From Owenia fusiformis (taxonomy: Eukaryota > Annelida > Polychaeta > Sabellida > Oweniidae), in NCBI GenBank assembly GCA_903813345.2, contig CAIIXF020000006.1:32837524-32901523 (forward strand): DNA of 64,000 nt, read 5' to 3'. This document shows positions 23,866 through 36,048 of the stretch, one piece after another. The notes under the pieces are model-generated. The model was given only the letters and a program-made list of their open reading frames with translations. It was not told the origin of the DNA and made no database searches. A program made the position numbers and the translations under genes. The first letter of the stretch is position 1; each line of letters opens with the position of its first letter.

Positions 23866-25188
23866 TATCTTCAAATAAAACCTTAGCCAAGTATCCCAAG
23901 AGTCCTTGCAACATTTTTTGTAAATAGTTATTACAAGCAATTTTGTTTGTGCATCACAATTTTTTCTTCCCGATTTCAGTCATAAATAACGTCAATATGG
24001 CGTGCAAAGGAAGAGGTGCGTTTATTGGCAAATACCCCTATGGTCAAAATGAATAATTCTTAGGTGTAACATGAAGAATAGAATGTCATATATAGACTGT
24101 GGACTATTCTGTAGAAGTGCTCTAGAAATGCATTCTGCTTTTCATGGAAGGTCACACATTCCAACATATTTCAAACAATCTGCATGATAATGCTGGACAC
24201 TTTCTGGGTAGTTGGACTTCATGTAGGGGTGGCAGACGGCCCTCGGGCCAATTTATACCCCTACCCCAACAAAACCTTGGGGGGTACTTTAATACCACCC
24301 AATAAAAAGAATACTAATGCATATCAGATATTCATTGTTTCATAGTGGGTAGGGCATGCCATGGTTAGTCAGTGCCAGAAATTTCCAATCTCTGACTTAT
24401 ATGGTTACCATGGAAACAGTATTTATATCTCACAATCTTCTCAATTTGAGCCTGTCCCAAATGTGTCCTTTAGTTCTCGAAGTGAAATATTTTCAAATCT
24501 GTTTGGATTTTGTGGCTGCTACTTTGTTAAAAGTTGAATTAATATGTATGAATTCACACTAAAGCACTAAAAACTTGATATAATGATCCCATAAATTAAT
24601 AATATTTATCACATGTAGTCACACACAACTGCTTTAAGGGAAAAGTGGGCGTGGCACTTTTTGGTACTTGTGTAATTGTTGCAGCATTAAATGAAAAATA
24701 CATATTACACTAACAACAATTGACATTTAATTAGCATCTACTAACATTGTGTAACATTGTAATATGTTCATTATCATTATTAGATACTTTAAATATTTTA
24801 TATAAGAGTTATCATGACCTTTCCCTATCACAGGTCATCAATGGTCAAATTAACTTTTAGTCTTTTAGACTTTTAGAGGTCCTTGGTCTTTTTAGTTTGT
24901 CAAAGTCGTATTCATTGACTTGTACCTAGAATATGAATGGTTCCATTGATCAAGAGCTATGAGTTAAAATTGATTAATACATTTGTCAGGGTTAGAGCCA
25001 TTTTATGCAATTGAAAACTAATGGACCGTTCCATCCTTTGAGTATGATGTTATCTCATGCTGGTGTGATTTGCATACTTGTAACAGTTATGACTTGGATT
25101 GAGGTATATGAACTCATTTATCATTTTGACATTTGTACCAAATCAGGCTTAAATGACAGTGGAACTATGGAGTATGATAATTTTTTCA

Positions 25189-26449
25189 TATATCGTACAT
25201 GAGCGCCATAGTTCAACGATATCTCACTCTGCTTTAAAAGGGAAGGTAATACTAACTAGTAAAGGGGATGTAGTAAATGTATATTTATATTATAAATTAA
25301 TTTTAATGTAAGAGATGTATGAAATATCCCCGGGGATCAACACTCGTTCAGTGTAAAATTGCACTCTGGGCGGAAGTTCGCTGGGGGTCTTGAAAAAATG
25401 ATTTTTAATTTTGAAGTTTTGTGAGATTTTTATCAATTTATCATCTATAGAACTTTGTAAACATGTCCGAAACAGAAGAAGGTGCGAGAGCACGATGCTG
25501 TAGTATGTGTGGAAATCCCACGAAAGGACATTTAGGGCCTTACGGTCCGAGTTGCACGATTAAAGAAACAAATGAAAATATGAATTTTCACACAAAGGAA
25601 GAAGTGGAACATACACAAGTGACACAACCCCCATGGATGAATGCTATTCTCGAAATGGGTAAACAAATTGCCGAATTAACAGTAGTAACATCAAAGATAC
25701 AAAAAGACCAAGACGAAATGCGAACTTTTATGTTACAAAACATTTCGAAACCTGTTCAAACCTTGCCATTGTTACCTAAACAACCTCCACTGCCATCAAA
25801 TGTGCACACAGGAGACATTAATTTACAAGTGTCACATGAAGGGTGCAAAGTTGGAGTACCACCTAAGATCTCAAAATCGATAGTCAATGGTGAGTACGTC
25901 AATATGACGGAATTGTTACCAACAAATCTATATAATCAGTATATCGATGTACAAGGAAATGAACAAATAATATGTAGTGACAATAGTGAATTAAAGTTGG
26001 CCAAAAAACATAAACAAACACATAAACAGTCTTTTATGACATGGATGACAGCATGGAATATTTATGAGCTAATAGTAATGGAGAAACACCCTGGAGTATA
26101 TAATGAGCTTCGTGACTACAGATCTCATATACAAGATTGTGACAAAAAGTACAATTGGTCAGCAGTTTACCAGTACGATACAAAATTCCGAATAAAATTA
26201 GGAGCTACCAAATCATTCAAATTTAGCACTATAGACACATAAATAAATGATAGGTGAAATGTTATGCCCTGCCTTAGTACATAACTAAGATTTCTTTTTC
26301 TCGGACAAATGGTGTCTCACAATTGACTAACTGATTTTATTATCAATACATCAACATCAGGTAATGCATGATCTATCCAATGGATTAAAGATTCCCTTTT
26401 AAAGCAGAGTGAGATATCGTTGAACTATGGCGCTCATGTACGATATATG
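25189..26449. mobile_element. TIR element carrying an intact ORF
   Basis: 58-bp TIRs: CATATATCGTACATGAGCGC onward at 25189-25246, and the exact inverse at 26392-26449. The TIR word GCGCYAYAGTTCAACGATAT also occurs inside the element at 5466-8434 (6135 and 7885), so the families are related. It is nested within 24091-29479. Confidence 0.85.
25463..26242 (+). CDS. gag/ORF1-like protein with zinc knuckle
   Basis: 259 codons from ATG 25463. Residues 13-31 are C-x2-C-x6-H-x7-C in CSMCGNPTKGHLGPYGPSC, a zinc-knuckle-like motif seen in many uncharacterised repeat-encoded proteins of marine invertebrates. Residues of about 60-90 are hydrophilic. The C-terminal block has W..AWNIYELIVMEKHPG, a conserved YRSHIQDCDKKYNWS and QYDTKFRIKLG, which resembles ORF1/gag proteins of tyrosine-recombinase (DIRS-like) retroelements. 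That is recalled family resemblance, not a search. No recombinase or RT accompanies it. The frame is intact although nothing else in the element codes, which suggests recent mobility or use by the host. Confidence 0.65.
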   Translation: MSETEEGARARCCSMCGNPTKGHLGPYGPSCTIKETNENMNFHTKEEVEHTQVTQPPWMNAILEMGKQIAELTVVTSKIQKDQDEMRTFMLQNISKPVQTLPLLPKQPPLPSNVHTGDINLQVSHEGCKVGVPPKISKSIVNGEYVNMTELLPTNLYNQYIDVQGNEQIICSDNSELKLAKKHKQTHKQSFMTWMTAWNIYELIVMEKHPGVYNELRDYRSHIQDCDKKYNWSAVYQYDTKFRIKLGATKSFKFSTIDT

Positions 26450-28337
26450 ATTCTAATATGACAAAATAAATCATTCCATGTATGAATTGCATAGTGCATC
26501 ATTTTGCAGATATTATATGATGCATTCATTGACTCATGGTGAACAAGGTACGGGTATAACTCCTTTAATATTTCGCAAAATGAGCCTGGCCATGGGAAAA
26601 CCGGTCTTATCACAAAAATTAAAATTGTGCTACAGAGCCAAAAATGTGCTCAAGATTAAGAGGAAATGTGCTAAATTCAAATCCGTCTTTTGGTCTATAT
26701 CTGCAAGAAAAAATTGTTAAGACATAAGTCATGGCTCATTTGAAAGGTCTCTTTGTGCTTTTTAAGATAAACAAAAATCAACATATTGAAAAATATGTGA
26801 TAAGACCCCTTTTCCTGTGGCCTGGCTCAAATAATGAAATATAAATAATTTACACATTTCCAAAATGCTGTACCTTCAGTGATTCCTTCAATATGGATAG
26901 TGTTTTGTTATGTTGAAATAATATCTAAACAAATCTGTTTTGTGTATAAGAACATTAAAAGTAAATATGTATAATATCAATTATTATTAGGCATATGAAT
27001 ATAACCTAAAATAAGAAATCTTGTTCTCGTATTCCATTTTAAAATTGGTTGAATGATTTTGGCACAGTAGAAATGATGACAGTCATAATTTATAACTTAT
27101 ATCTAAGTAACTTAATATTATATGTAATATGCCCTGATGCTGTAACATAAATGGTCCTTTATAATCAGGTATGACTGAAATTGGACAAGATCTTATAAGG
27201 TTACAGTTTCCATATAACGTATGTTCCATATTACTATCCCAAATCTCCATACCAGTAGTTAAGTTTATGAGTCATAATCCCTCATAGTTTATGATGGCAA
27301 ATGCCTATCCTTGTCTAGAATATGTCATTTTATCAATTTTATGAAATTATTGTTACATAAACAAGTATACAATTACATGCCCTCCCCACTCCCACACTTA
27401 AACTCCATTTTCTTTATCAATCTTTCTACTTCTGTTAATATTCTCTGTCCAGATTCCCCAATTCTACATACTGTCAAGTAAACATCTAAATAGAATAGTT
27501 CTAGCTATTGCTGTTGTTTTGAAATGTTGACTTTTCTTGGGGAAAAATTGTTTCAATTCTGACAGAAGTTTTTAGACAATATCATTCAATTCATCAATAT
27601 CCAAAAGCAGAGTTTCGAAATGCACTTTGTTTGTGCCTGTATTTTCATATTTTTTTTACGAGAATCAGAATCTTATTCTACAAAACGGGTGTTCATGGAA
27701 GTAGCACTAATTATTACATCATTGCTATTAATCATGTGATTTGATTGGCTAATTCAGTACCATGGGACTAAAAATACAACAGCCTATTTCACAGCTCCCT
27801 GAATTATTGGCATATAAAATATGTATCCCTTATTGCCCTGATTATTGCCCGCCTGGGGATTCTGACAACTGCACCTTCAATGATTTTTGCAATATGTATT
27901 GCCCGCAGCCCATAGGTATTGCCCTCCATAGAATGAAATATTTGCTTAATATTTATTACTGCTTCGGGCTAAATATCAATTTTGTTATAAACTGAGCAAA
28001 ACGCCACCTTTAACATGCAGCTAATTCTCCCATCTAACCAACAGAGCCTCTTTTAACATATCAAAATTAAAAAATTGCCACTGGTTCAATTTATTCAATC
28101 AAATCTAAAATGGTAATACCCTTTTACTGCTTTGAACTTCCTTATATTTTATACCATAGGAGTAGGATGTTTGTCTCTTTCAATTGATGCTTTCACCAGA
28201 AACATGGATATCACTAATTTTGAGTCATATTTAAAATGGTATGCATGAATAGACCCGTGTATTTTATAAATTTCTCATTGACATAATTTTAAAGAATCTT
28301 AAACATTGACTTATTGTTTCAGTTGTCCTTTTAAAGT
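26450..28337. other. no gene recognised
   Basis: Interior of the 5.4-kb element. It is AT-rich, with a few ATTGCCCGC words near 27845-27925. No coding potential is supported. Confidence 0.45.
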
Positions 28338-28394
28338 TCATATATACAAAATCATATATACAAAATCATATATACAAAATCATATATACAAAAT
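28338..28394 (+). repeat. 14-bp tandem repeat, four copies
   Basis: TCATATATACAAAA repeated four times. ACACAATCTGA words repeat just downstream (28400-28460). Confidence 0.9.
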
Positions 28395-29663
28395 TGTACA
28401 CAATCTGAACAACATCCAGTCAACACAATCTGATTATCATCAAGTTTCAAACACAATCTGAACATCATCAAATTCATTGCAAATACAGGTTTACTTTAAT
28501 CCAACAGAATGAATATGGTAAATCAAGACTAAGTGAAATATGTCAAGTCAATGGTAAACACTAGTATCTAGTCCAACTAGCACAAGTGCTGCCATCTACC
28601 TACTAGTATCAATCCATTTATCCATATACATAGCACCTAATGAGGTCACTACTTCAAGTAAAGCTTTTTCCCCTGTCTATGGTAAAAAATCAATGAAACA
28701 GAAAAGTTAGTTTGACACCATTCGTGATGCCCACCTTCTATGGTATAGGGATAAAAGGAAGGTTCATGATAACACTTACATAAAATATCTTAAGTATCTA
28801 ATAATGATAATGAACATATAACAATGTAACACAATGTTAGTAGATGATAATTAAATGTCAATTGTTGTTAGTGTAATATGTATTTTTCGCTTAATGCTGC
28901 AACAATTACGCAAGTACCAAAAAGTGCCACGCCCACTTCTCCCTAAAAGTAGTTGTGTGTGACTATATTTGATAAATATTATTAATTTATTGGAGCATTA
29001 TATCAACTTTTTAGTGCTTTAGTGTGAATATATACATATTTATACTACAATCGACAAAGTGGTAGCCACAAATTCCGAACAAATTTGCAAATATTTCACT
29101 TTGGAAGCGAAGGGACATATTTGGGAGGAGGTCAAATTGAGAAGATTCTGAGATATAAATACTGTTTCCATGGTAACCATATAAGTTAGAGATTGGAAAT
29201 TTCTGGCACTGACTAACCATGGTATGCCCTGCCTACTAAAAAACTATGAATATATGACATGCATTAGTATTCTTTTGATTAGGTGGTATTAAAGTACCCC
29301 CAAGGTTTTGTTGGGGTGGGGGTATAAATTGGCCTGAGGGCTGTCTGCCACCCCTACATGAAGTCCAACTACCCAGAAAGTACCCAGCATAATCATACAG
29401 ACTGTTTGAAATATGTTGGAATGTGTGACCTTCCATGAAAAGCAGAAGTTACAATTATCAGAGTAGTCCACAGTCTAATAACTGTTTGGAAAATATTAAA
29501 GTGCTCGGGCACACATAGGCTGAGATAGGGGCCATTTAGTTTAGTGAGGTTGTATTAATTTACATGGGGCTGTTCATCATTGACTTAACATGAGGTAATC
29601 AGCAGATCCCAATAGAGGTCATTGGTTTCTATTGATTATCACAAAAATACCCAAAATACACTA

Positions 29664-29762
29664 TGACCTGAATCGATTGCAAACTTAATAATTTCACAAT
29701 ATGACACTATTGGTTTATCTCATCAAATGTGCAAATATGAAGTTTGCAATCGATTCAGGTCA
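29664..29762. repeat. 24-bp inverted repeat with 50-bp loop
   Basis: ATGACCTGAATCGATTGCAA (about 29662) pairs with TTGCAATCGATTCAGGTCAT (about 29743). Confidence 0.85.
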
Positions 29763-30033
29763 TACTTAAAATTAAAAGATTGTATATTTTTCATCATTTT
29801 TTCCCTACAAAATGGCTGTAGAAAAATGCTCCAAAAACAACTTTTACACTTATCAAAAATCATACAACTTTGTAAAACCAAAGAATATACTATTTTTTCA
29901 TTATGTAGTAACATATTTGGATAAGATGTAGGGATGCGTAGGATGCAAATGGATTTTGACAGACACAAAAATACTTCCTGGTTTGGAATCATATGCCTCT
30001 ACACTTCATGACTGAATTATGACCTTAATAAGT

Positions 30034-33000
30034 GGCCTATAATAGTTTAATTGAGGACAATGGAATTGTTTTAATGGAAACCTTTTTGGAAAATGAAAGC
30101 TATGATAGAGATGAAAATGACTTACTGGTACTAGGTGATCTAAACGCAAGAACAAAAGACTTACCTGATTATATCATTAACGATGATATAGCCTATCTAC
30201 CTATTGCTGAAGACTTCTATCAACCTGACTACTTTAATTTACCAAGGAAGACAAAGGATATGTGTGAGCCAAACAGATTTGGTAGATCACTATTGGAACT
30301 ATGCTGTACATTGGGGGTGCATATTCTAAATGGCAGATCTATGAAGGATCCAAATGGTGAAATAACATGTGTGGCCAATTATGGAAAATCATTAGTGGAT
30401 TATTGTTTGGTATCATCAAATTTATTTGGCAGTGTGGATGATTTTGAAGTGTTACCCAGAGATGAATCTGATCATTTTCCAGTATCATGCACTTTAAATG
30501 TTATGACTAAAATGGTTCAGGGAAATCCAGAAAATGATATTGAACTAAACCAGGATATTGGCACATCAACATATAATCAATTCAGGTGGAACAATGATTT
30601 TTCGGAACAATTTGTCAAGAATATAAATAGTGAAAATTACGATGAACTTTGGAATCAGCTTGATACAACTCTCGAACACAGTGTTAATGAATCTATTACC
30701 CATCTTGTAGAAATACTTACCAGGGCAGCTATTGACATGAAAATCAAACCATCGAAGTTAAAAATGTCACATGAACAACCAAAATGGTGGAATAAAGAGT
30801 GTAATCATTTAAGGTTATCAAAGTTGTCCTTTTTGAGAATATTTCGGAATGATAGGTCTAATGTGAATTTACAAAACTATTTAGATTGTAAACGAAAATT
30901 TAAAGCTGAGGTGCACAAAGCTAAAAGAGAATATACAACTACTAATCTTGTAAAACTGAACAGTGTTAAAGGACAAGTGTCTGAGCTATGGGGTACAATT
31001 AAGAGTTTCAGGGACAATAATCAAACCAGTTCAACTATTTCTCCAACTAGATGGTATTCTCATTTTAAATCATTGCTCAACAAGCAATTAGATGTCAAAC
31101 AGGAGCAAATTGATATGGTACAAAGATTCTTAGCAAAACATGATGATCACTGTAACGCTTGTATTCAAAATGAACCTGAAATTATGAATAAAGAATTTAC
31201 ATTTGATGAAATATATAACTGCATAAAATTGTTACCAAATGGAAAATCCTGTGCAAATGATGGTCTTGTAAATGAAATGTTAAAGAAATGTAGCAATAAG
31301 GTCACACCAAGACTTGTTAAATTATTTAACAAAATACTGTTTGATTGTGATTACCCACAAAGTTGGTGTGATGCAATTTTATGTACATTGTATAAAGGTG
31401 GTTATAAAGATGATGAAAACAATTTTAGGGGTATTTCATTATTAAGCATTTTAGGTAAGGTCTATACAAAAGTGATTAACAACAGGATACTTCAATTTTG
31501 TATCGATAATGGCTTATTTTATGAAGAACAAGCAGGGTACAGAACTGGATACAGTACTGTTGATCAAATTTTTAATTTATCTGCTATTGTACAAAAGTAT
31601 TTATCTAAGAAAGGAGGGCGTTGTTATATTCTGTATGTAGATTTTAGTAAGGCGTTTGATTCGATTTCTCATGATTTATTATGGTATCTATTGATTAAAA
31701 ACTGTAATATGCATGGTAATACCATAAAGGTGATTAGATCATAGTATGAAAAGTTAAGGTCATGTGTAAGAGTTCCAAAATCTTCTGAGACATTTTCTAA
31801 CACATTAACAGAGTATTTTGCATGTTCTGTTGGCACACGACAGGGCTGTATGCTCAGCCCACAGCTATTCATTTTGTATTTAAATCAGTTAATATCAATG
31901 ATGAAAGCAAATTGTAATGGAATATATGTAAATGAAAATCATAATAATGTTGTTATGCTGCTATATGCTGATGATATAGCCAATGTCTCTGATACTGTTG
32001 GTAGATTACAAGGTCAAATCAGAATTCTTAAGCAGTTTTGTCAAAACTGGGGTATGAAAGTTAATTTAGGCAAAACAAAAATAATGGTATGTCGAAATGG
32101 GGGTGTTCTTAGAAAAAATGAGATGTGGCACCTTGGAAATACTAAAGTAGAAACTACACCATACTATAAATATCTGGGCTTATTATTTTCTTCAAGGTTA
32201 AGTTGGTCACCAGCTAAAAGAAATTTAGCATCGCAAGCTAGAAAGGCAATTTTCAACATTAAAAAAATCAGAGTGAGATGTGGTGATTTACCAATACAAC
32301 TAGCCTTTGAAATATTTGACAAAACTATTGTACCTATTTTATGTTACGGCAGTGGAGTTTGGGGGTATGAATATTCTGATATTATTGAAAGAGAGCATGT
32401 TCGGTTCTGTAAATATGTTTTATGTTTAGGTGAAAAGGCAAATGATGTATGTGCACTTGGTGAATGTGGTAGGCATCCTTTAAACATTGTATATATGAAA
32501 CATTGTATAAAATATTGGTTAAACCTTCTTAAAATGCCAGATGAAAGGTTACCGAAAGCTTCCTATAAAATGTTATATCAATTAGACCAAAGTGGTAGGA
32601 TAACTTGGGCAACACATGTTAAAACCTTATTGAGTTCTATGGCCGGGCTTTGGAATTGTTTATACCAACCAAAGTGTTGGAGATGAAAACTTATTTCTTA
32701 AAATTTTTGTGCAAAGAATAAAAGATGTCAATTTACAAGCATGGTCAGGATCATTATTAGCTTCAAATAGATTGGAATCATACAGTGATTTTAAAAGTAT
32801 ATTAGAAGTCGAAACATATTTATCAGTTGTAAATATTGTAAAATATAGAAGAGTTTTAACAAGGCTGAGATGTTCCAATCATAAACTGAAAATTGAAATT
32901 GGTAGGCATCAAAATATGCCAAAAGAGGATCGCATATGCCCTCTTTGTGAATTATACCAAGGTATACATATTCTGGAGGATGAATTTCATTTTATTTTAA

Positions 33001-33173
33001 TCTGCCCGTCATTTATTGATCTAAGGGAAGAGTACATCAAAAGGTATTATTATATTTTACCATCACATCAAAAGTTTATTAATTTAATGTCTACAAAAGG
33101 TGTAAATGATTTATGTAACTTAGCTACTTTCTGCTATAAAGCATTTAATTTAAGGCAGGAGCTACTAAATTGA
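30034..33173 (+). pseudogene. LINE A: endonuclease/reverse transcriptase non-LTR retrotransposon, 5'-truncated
   Basis: The sequence begins inside the apurinic endonuclease domain: LLVLGDLNARTKD, then SDHFPVSC, the catalytic SDH-P block. Reverse transcriptase follows: PNGKSCANDGL, NNFRGISLLSILGKVYTKVI, YVDFSKAFDSI (motif A Asp), GTRQGCMLSP and YADD at 31964-31975. A single in-frame TAG (31742-31744) interrupts frame 2, which continues at once to about 32645. A frameshift there moves the C-terminus to frame 3 (VGDENLFLKIFVQR). The end has the knuckle RICPLC...EDEFHFILICPSF and the stop near 33171. The upstream TAA (30029) and lack of an N-terminus show 5' truncation, usual for LINE insertions. 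The clade is not assigned. Confidence 0.9.
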
Positions 33174-33256
33174 TGTAAACATGTATTGTTATATTTGTAA
33201 AACTATGGGCCTGAGGCCTTTTATTTGTTTGAAATAAACTAAACTAAACTAAACTA
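33174..33256 (+). repeat. LINE A 3' tail, (AAACT)n
   Basis: A short 3' UTR ends in AATAAACTAAACTAAACTAA, a microsatellite tail that marks the 3' insertion boundary. Confidence 0.75.
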
Positions 33257-34207
33257 TACATCAATACAGTGCTGAATATAGGTCAACAAGATACTGGTGT
33301 GCATATAAATGTTATAATTAAAGCAGAATACTCATTTGAAAAATCAGATGAATTATTTTTTTCTCATGGGGAGATCCCAATGAAGGGTGTATAAGGTCCT
33401 TTTGGGTAGACGTTGTCATTCCTGAATCACCAAACGTCTCAGGAACACATCAGTACTCAAATGATCTTGATTGGATATTATGGTGCAGAGACATCGTGGC
33501 TTCACGAAAAAAATAAAAATATTATGGATCCCCATAACGATCTATTTCATTTATTTACCAGGCCTTGTCAAAAGCACACATTTTTGATAACAATATTGAA
33601 CCATCGTCACCAACATTTGTACATCCTGTATATTTTCAACATGCTTTGCAATAAACGAAAGTGGCAAAGCGTACTTCCATTTATATTTTAATTCGTATCT
33701 TTCAAAGTAAAGAATAAGCTTAAAGTTGTACTAAAACCAATTTAAGAATCTCTTTTTATCTTGTATTTACCACAAATTACATCCCTTTTGTTATTTTGAC
33801 TACAAAGCTTGCTGATATTTCCCAACAAAACACGATCTATAAAGATAAGACTGTAAACCTCTAAAATGTTGTCTTTGCGCACTTTTTGAGGTCACCTGAC
33901 CATGACAATTTGACGTACCGTGTGCCAAGTTATTATGGCGCTAAATCGAAAAGTTGTTGTTGCAAGGCTGAACCAAAGTATAAATATACAATATTCAAAG
34001 CAAAAAAATACATGAGTTTTACGTTCGCACGTATTCCAATAGCCAAATACTATTCTAGTAAATATTTTTAATTGATTGAACTTCACAAAAATAAATTCTT
34101 GTGGAAAGAGCCCTGCAATATTATTATCGTATATCGATAACTGAATCGATAACCCAATAATTATATTTTGGTCTTACAGCATTACATTCGGTTTAAAAAG
34201 TTTTGAT
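33257..34207. other. no gene recognised
   Basis: Intergenic. TATCGTATATCGATAACTGA lies near 34126. No supported feature. Confidence 0.4.
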
Positions 34208-34217
34208 CCCCAAACAC

Positions 34218-34852
34218 GGTAAAGATTAAAAGGTGGATTGGATCGAGTGGATTGGATTCATGTAAAAGGTGGATTGGATCGGAAATCTTCAAAATATAGA
34301 ATTACTTTAAGATTTATTTCTATTGATCTCCCTCTGTCAGATTGGTGCTCTCCTCCCGTCCACAATGTCAAATAACAGATGCAATATTATTTTGCTTGGG
34401 TGGACTAGAAGAGTGACCTGGTTCTCACTTGCTGATAAATAATCTTATTTATTTCAGGGTAATTTAAGGCAATTCATAAATCATAAGGCAGACTGATTTG
34501 AAGAGCCATATCATCTGTTTTCAATCCAAACAGAACATCTAGTAGATGGGAACATCAACACATCAATTTGAATGACAGATTTTATCAACAAAGATCTATT
34601 TTTAGCCTTAGAAAGTTGATTTACCAGGGAAAGCAGTTGAATCCTTATAGTATCCATCAACTAATTATATTGTATTTGTTGTTGTTTTGTTCTGATTCCC
34701 CAAAGAGACCCAAGTAATCACAAAATACTTTGAGAATGGAAATTTTTCTGAGAGGAAGATCAACAGAAAAAAATATTTTGAAGATTCCCGATCCAATCCA
34801 CCTTTTACATGAATCCAATCCACTCGATCCGATCCACCTTTTAATCTTTACC
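34218..34852. mobile_element. TIR element with 10-bp target duplication
   Basis: TIRs begin GGTAAAGATTAAAAGGTGGA and continue about 80 bp (34218-34300 against 34771-34852), with the subrepeat AAGGTGGATTGGATCG occurring twice in each arm. CCCCAAACAC flanks both sides (34208-34217 and 34853-34862). The interior has no ORF. The TSD length would suit a Mutator-like element, by inference. Confidence 0.85.
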
Positions 34853-34862
34853 CCCCAAACAC

Positions 34863-35599
34863 TGGCTGTACTTGTTTGCTGTTATATAACTGACATGCTT
34901 TCAGTAGCGTTTCAGCTCGATTGATTCCGCACTCAATTGCAAGTGATATTATACCCTTCGCAAAATTGATGAGAATAGCCTCAATTATGCAATAATGGCT
35001 CAACATAAGAGCAAATAACTCGTTTTTGAAAGCCAGGATTTCATTTTATTTACAAAATCGTATTTCTCGGCAAATTGTTCCAACCACACACGTCATGTCA
35101 CGTGACGTAAAATTTCTGCTTTGAAAATAAAATCAGTTTTGCCGCGAAAACAGACACGTGCTGACTTTATATCCCCGATATCATGATAAAATGAACTTTT
35201 GGAAGTGTTGATGGTTCACCATCGTAAAGTGTGGCCTTCATACGGTAAGATAGTATAAATATATCTAAATCGAGTAAAATAGTTTGAGTACAACTTTAAA
35301 ACAAGGCCGTATAATGACTGATAACTTTACTCATTCAAATACCACTTTGGATACAAGTACTACTATTATTGTATGGCATTTTGGGATATTATTCGATATG
35401 GGGAAAAGAAACGAAAAACAGAATACATAACTAACCACATGTAGTACATGCTATCTGACAAAACAGATGTCTTGAGGCGAATGAACTTGATCTTGACAAA
35501 TATATGAGAAGATATTTAACATTATGTCATGTCATGATTTATCTTTATCCAGTACATTATTCGAACAGTGATTGATTTGTGATAGACTCAATGTACACA
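34863..35599. other. no gene recognised
   Basis: Intergenic, no supported feature. Confidence 0.4.
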
Positions 35600-35765
35600 T
35601 GTCCTTCAATTGCTAATATCACTGGTCAGTATCAAGCGAAGGTAACGGCCGTCACCTTCGCATCAAAGATGACGGACGAGAAGTGTCGATTTCGATATTT
35701 TTCGTTTTTTATCGAATTAAACTACTTTATAGTTGACGTAATGCTTTGATTTAGCAGTGAATATA
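35600..35765 (+). mobile_element. fragment of the 5466-8434 element family
   Basis: TCACTGGTCAGTATCAAGCG, then GCGAAGGTAACGGCCGTCAC and GTTGACGTAATG match 7505-7625 and, inverted, 6410-6530. Confidence 0.75.
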
Positions 35766-36048
35766 ATACCCTTGACCTAATGCTTCATTTTAGCTTCATT
35801 ATTATTTTGTTAGAGTTTCAAATGAGGATTGGCTACCCGTCCTCAATTTCCTGTGTCTTGTCCATTTATTTAGAATTGTTTTCATGGCCTGAGTTCGTCG
35901 CTAACATGCTAAATATAAGAGTTAGCTGACGTTTGGGAGTCTGACTTACCTTCTAAAGGTTAGAACCCGAATCTTAATGAAACCATATCTAATAATGTAT
36001 TAAATGGTTTGAAGACGCCTACTTTTTAGAAGATTCAAATGATATAAT

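Larger units (their letters stand above)
24091..29479. mobile_element. 5.4-kb element with ~0.73-kb terminal inverted repeats
   Basis: Left arm 24091-24835 and right arm 28755-29479 match inverted over most of their length: AGACTGTGGACTA, CTTTTCATGGAAGGTCACAC, GGGTAGTTGGACTTCATGTA, AATTTATACCCC, AGAAATTTCCAATCTCTGAC. The interior (24836-28754) contains a smaller TIR element with a 259-codon ORF at 25189-26449. I recognise no transposase or polymerase. Confidence 0.7.
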
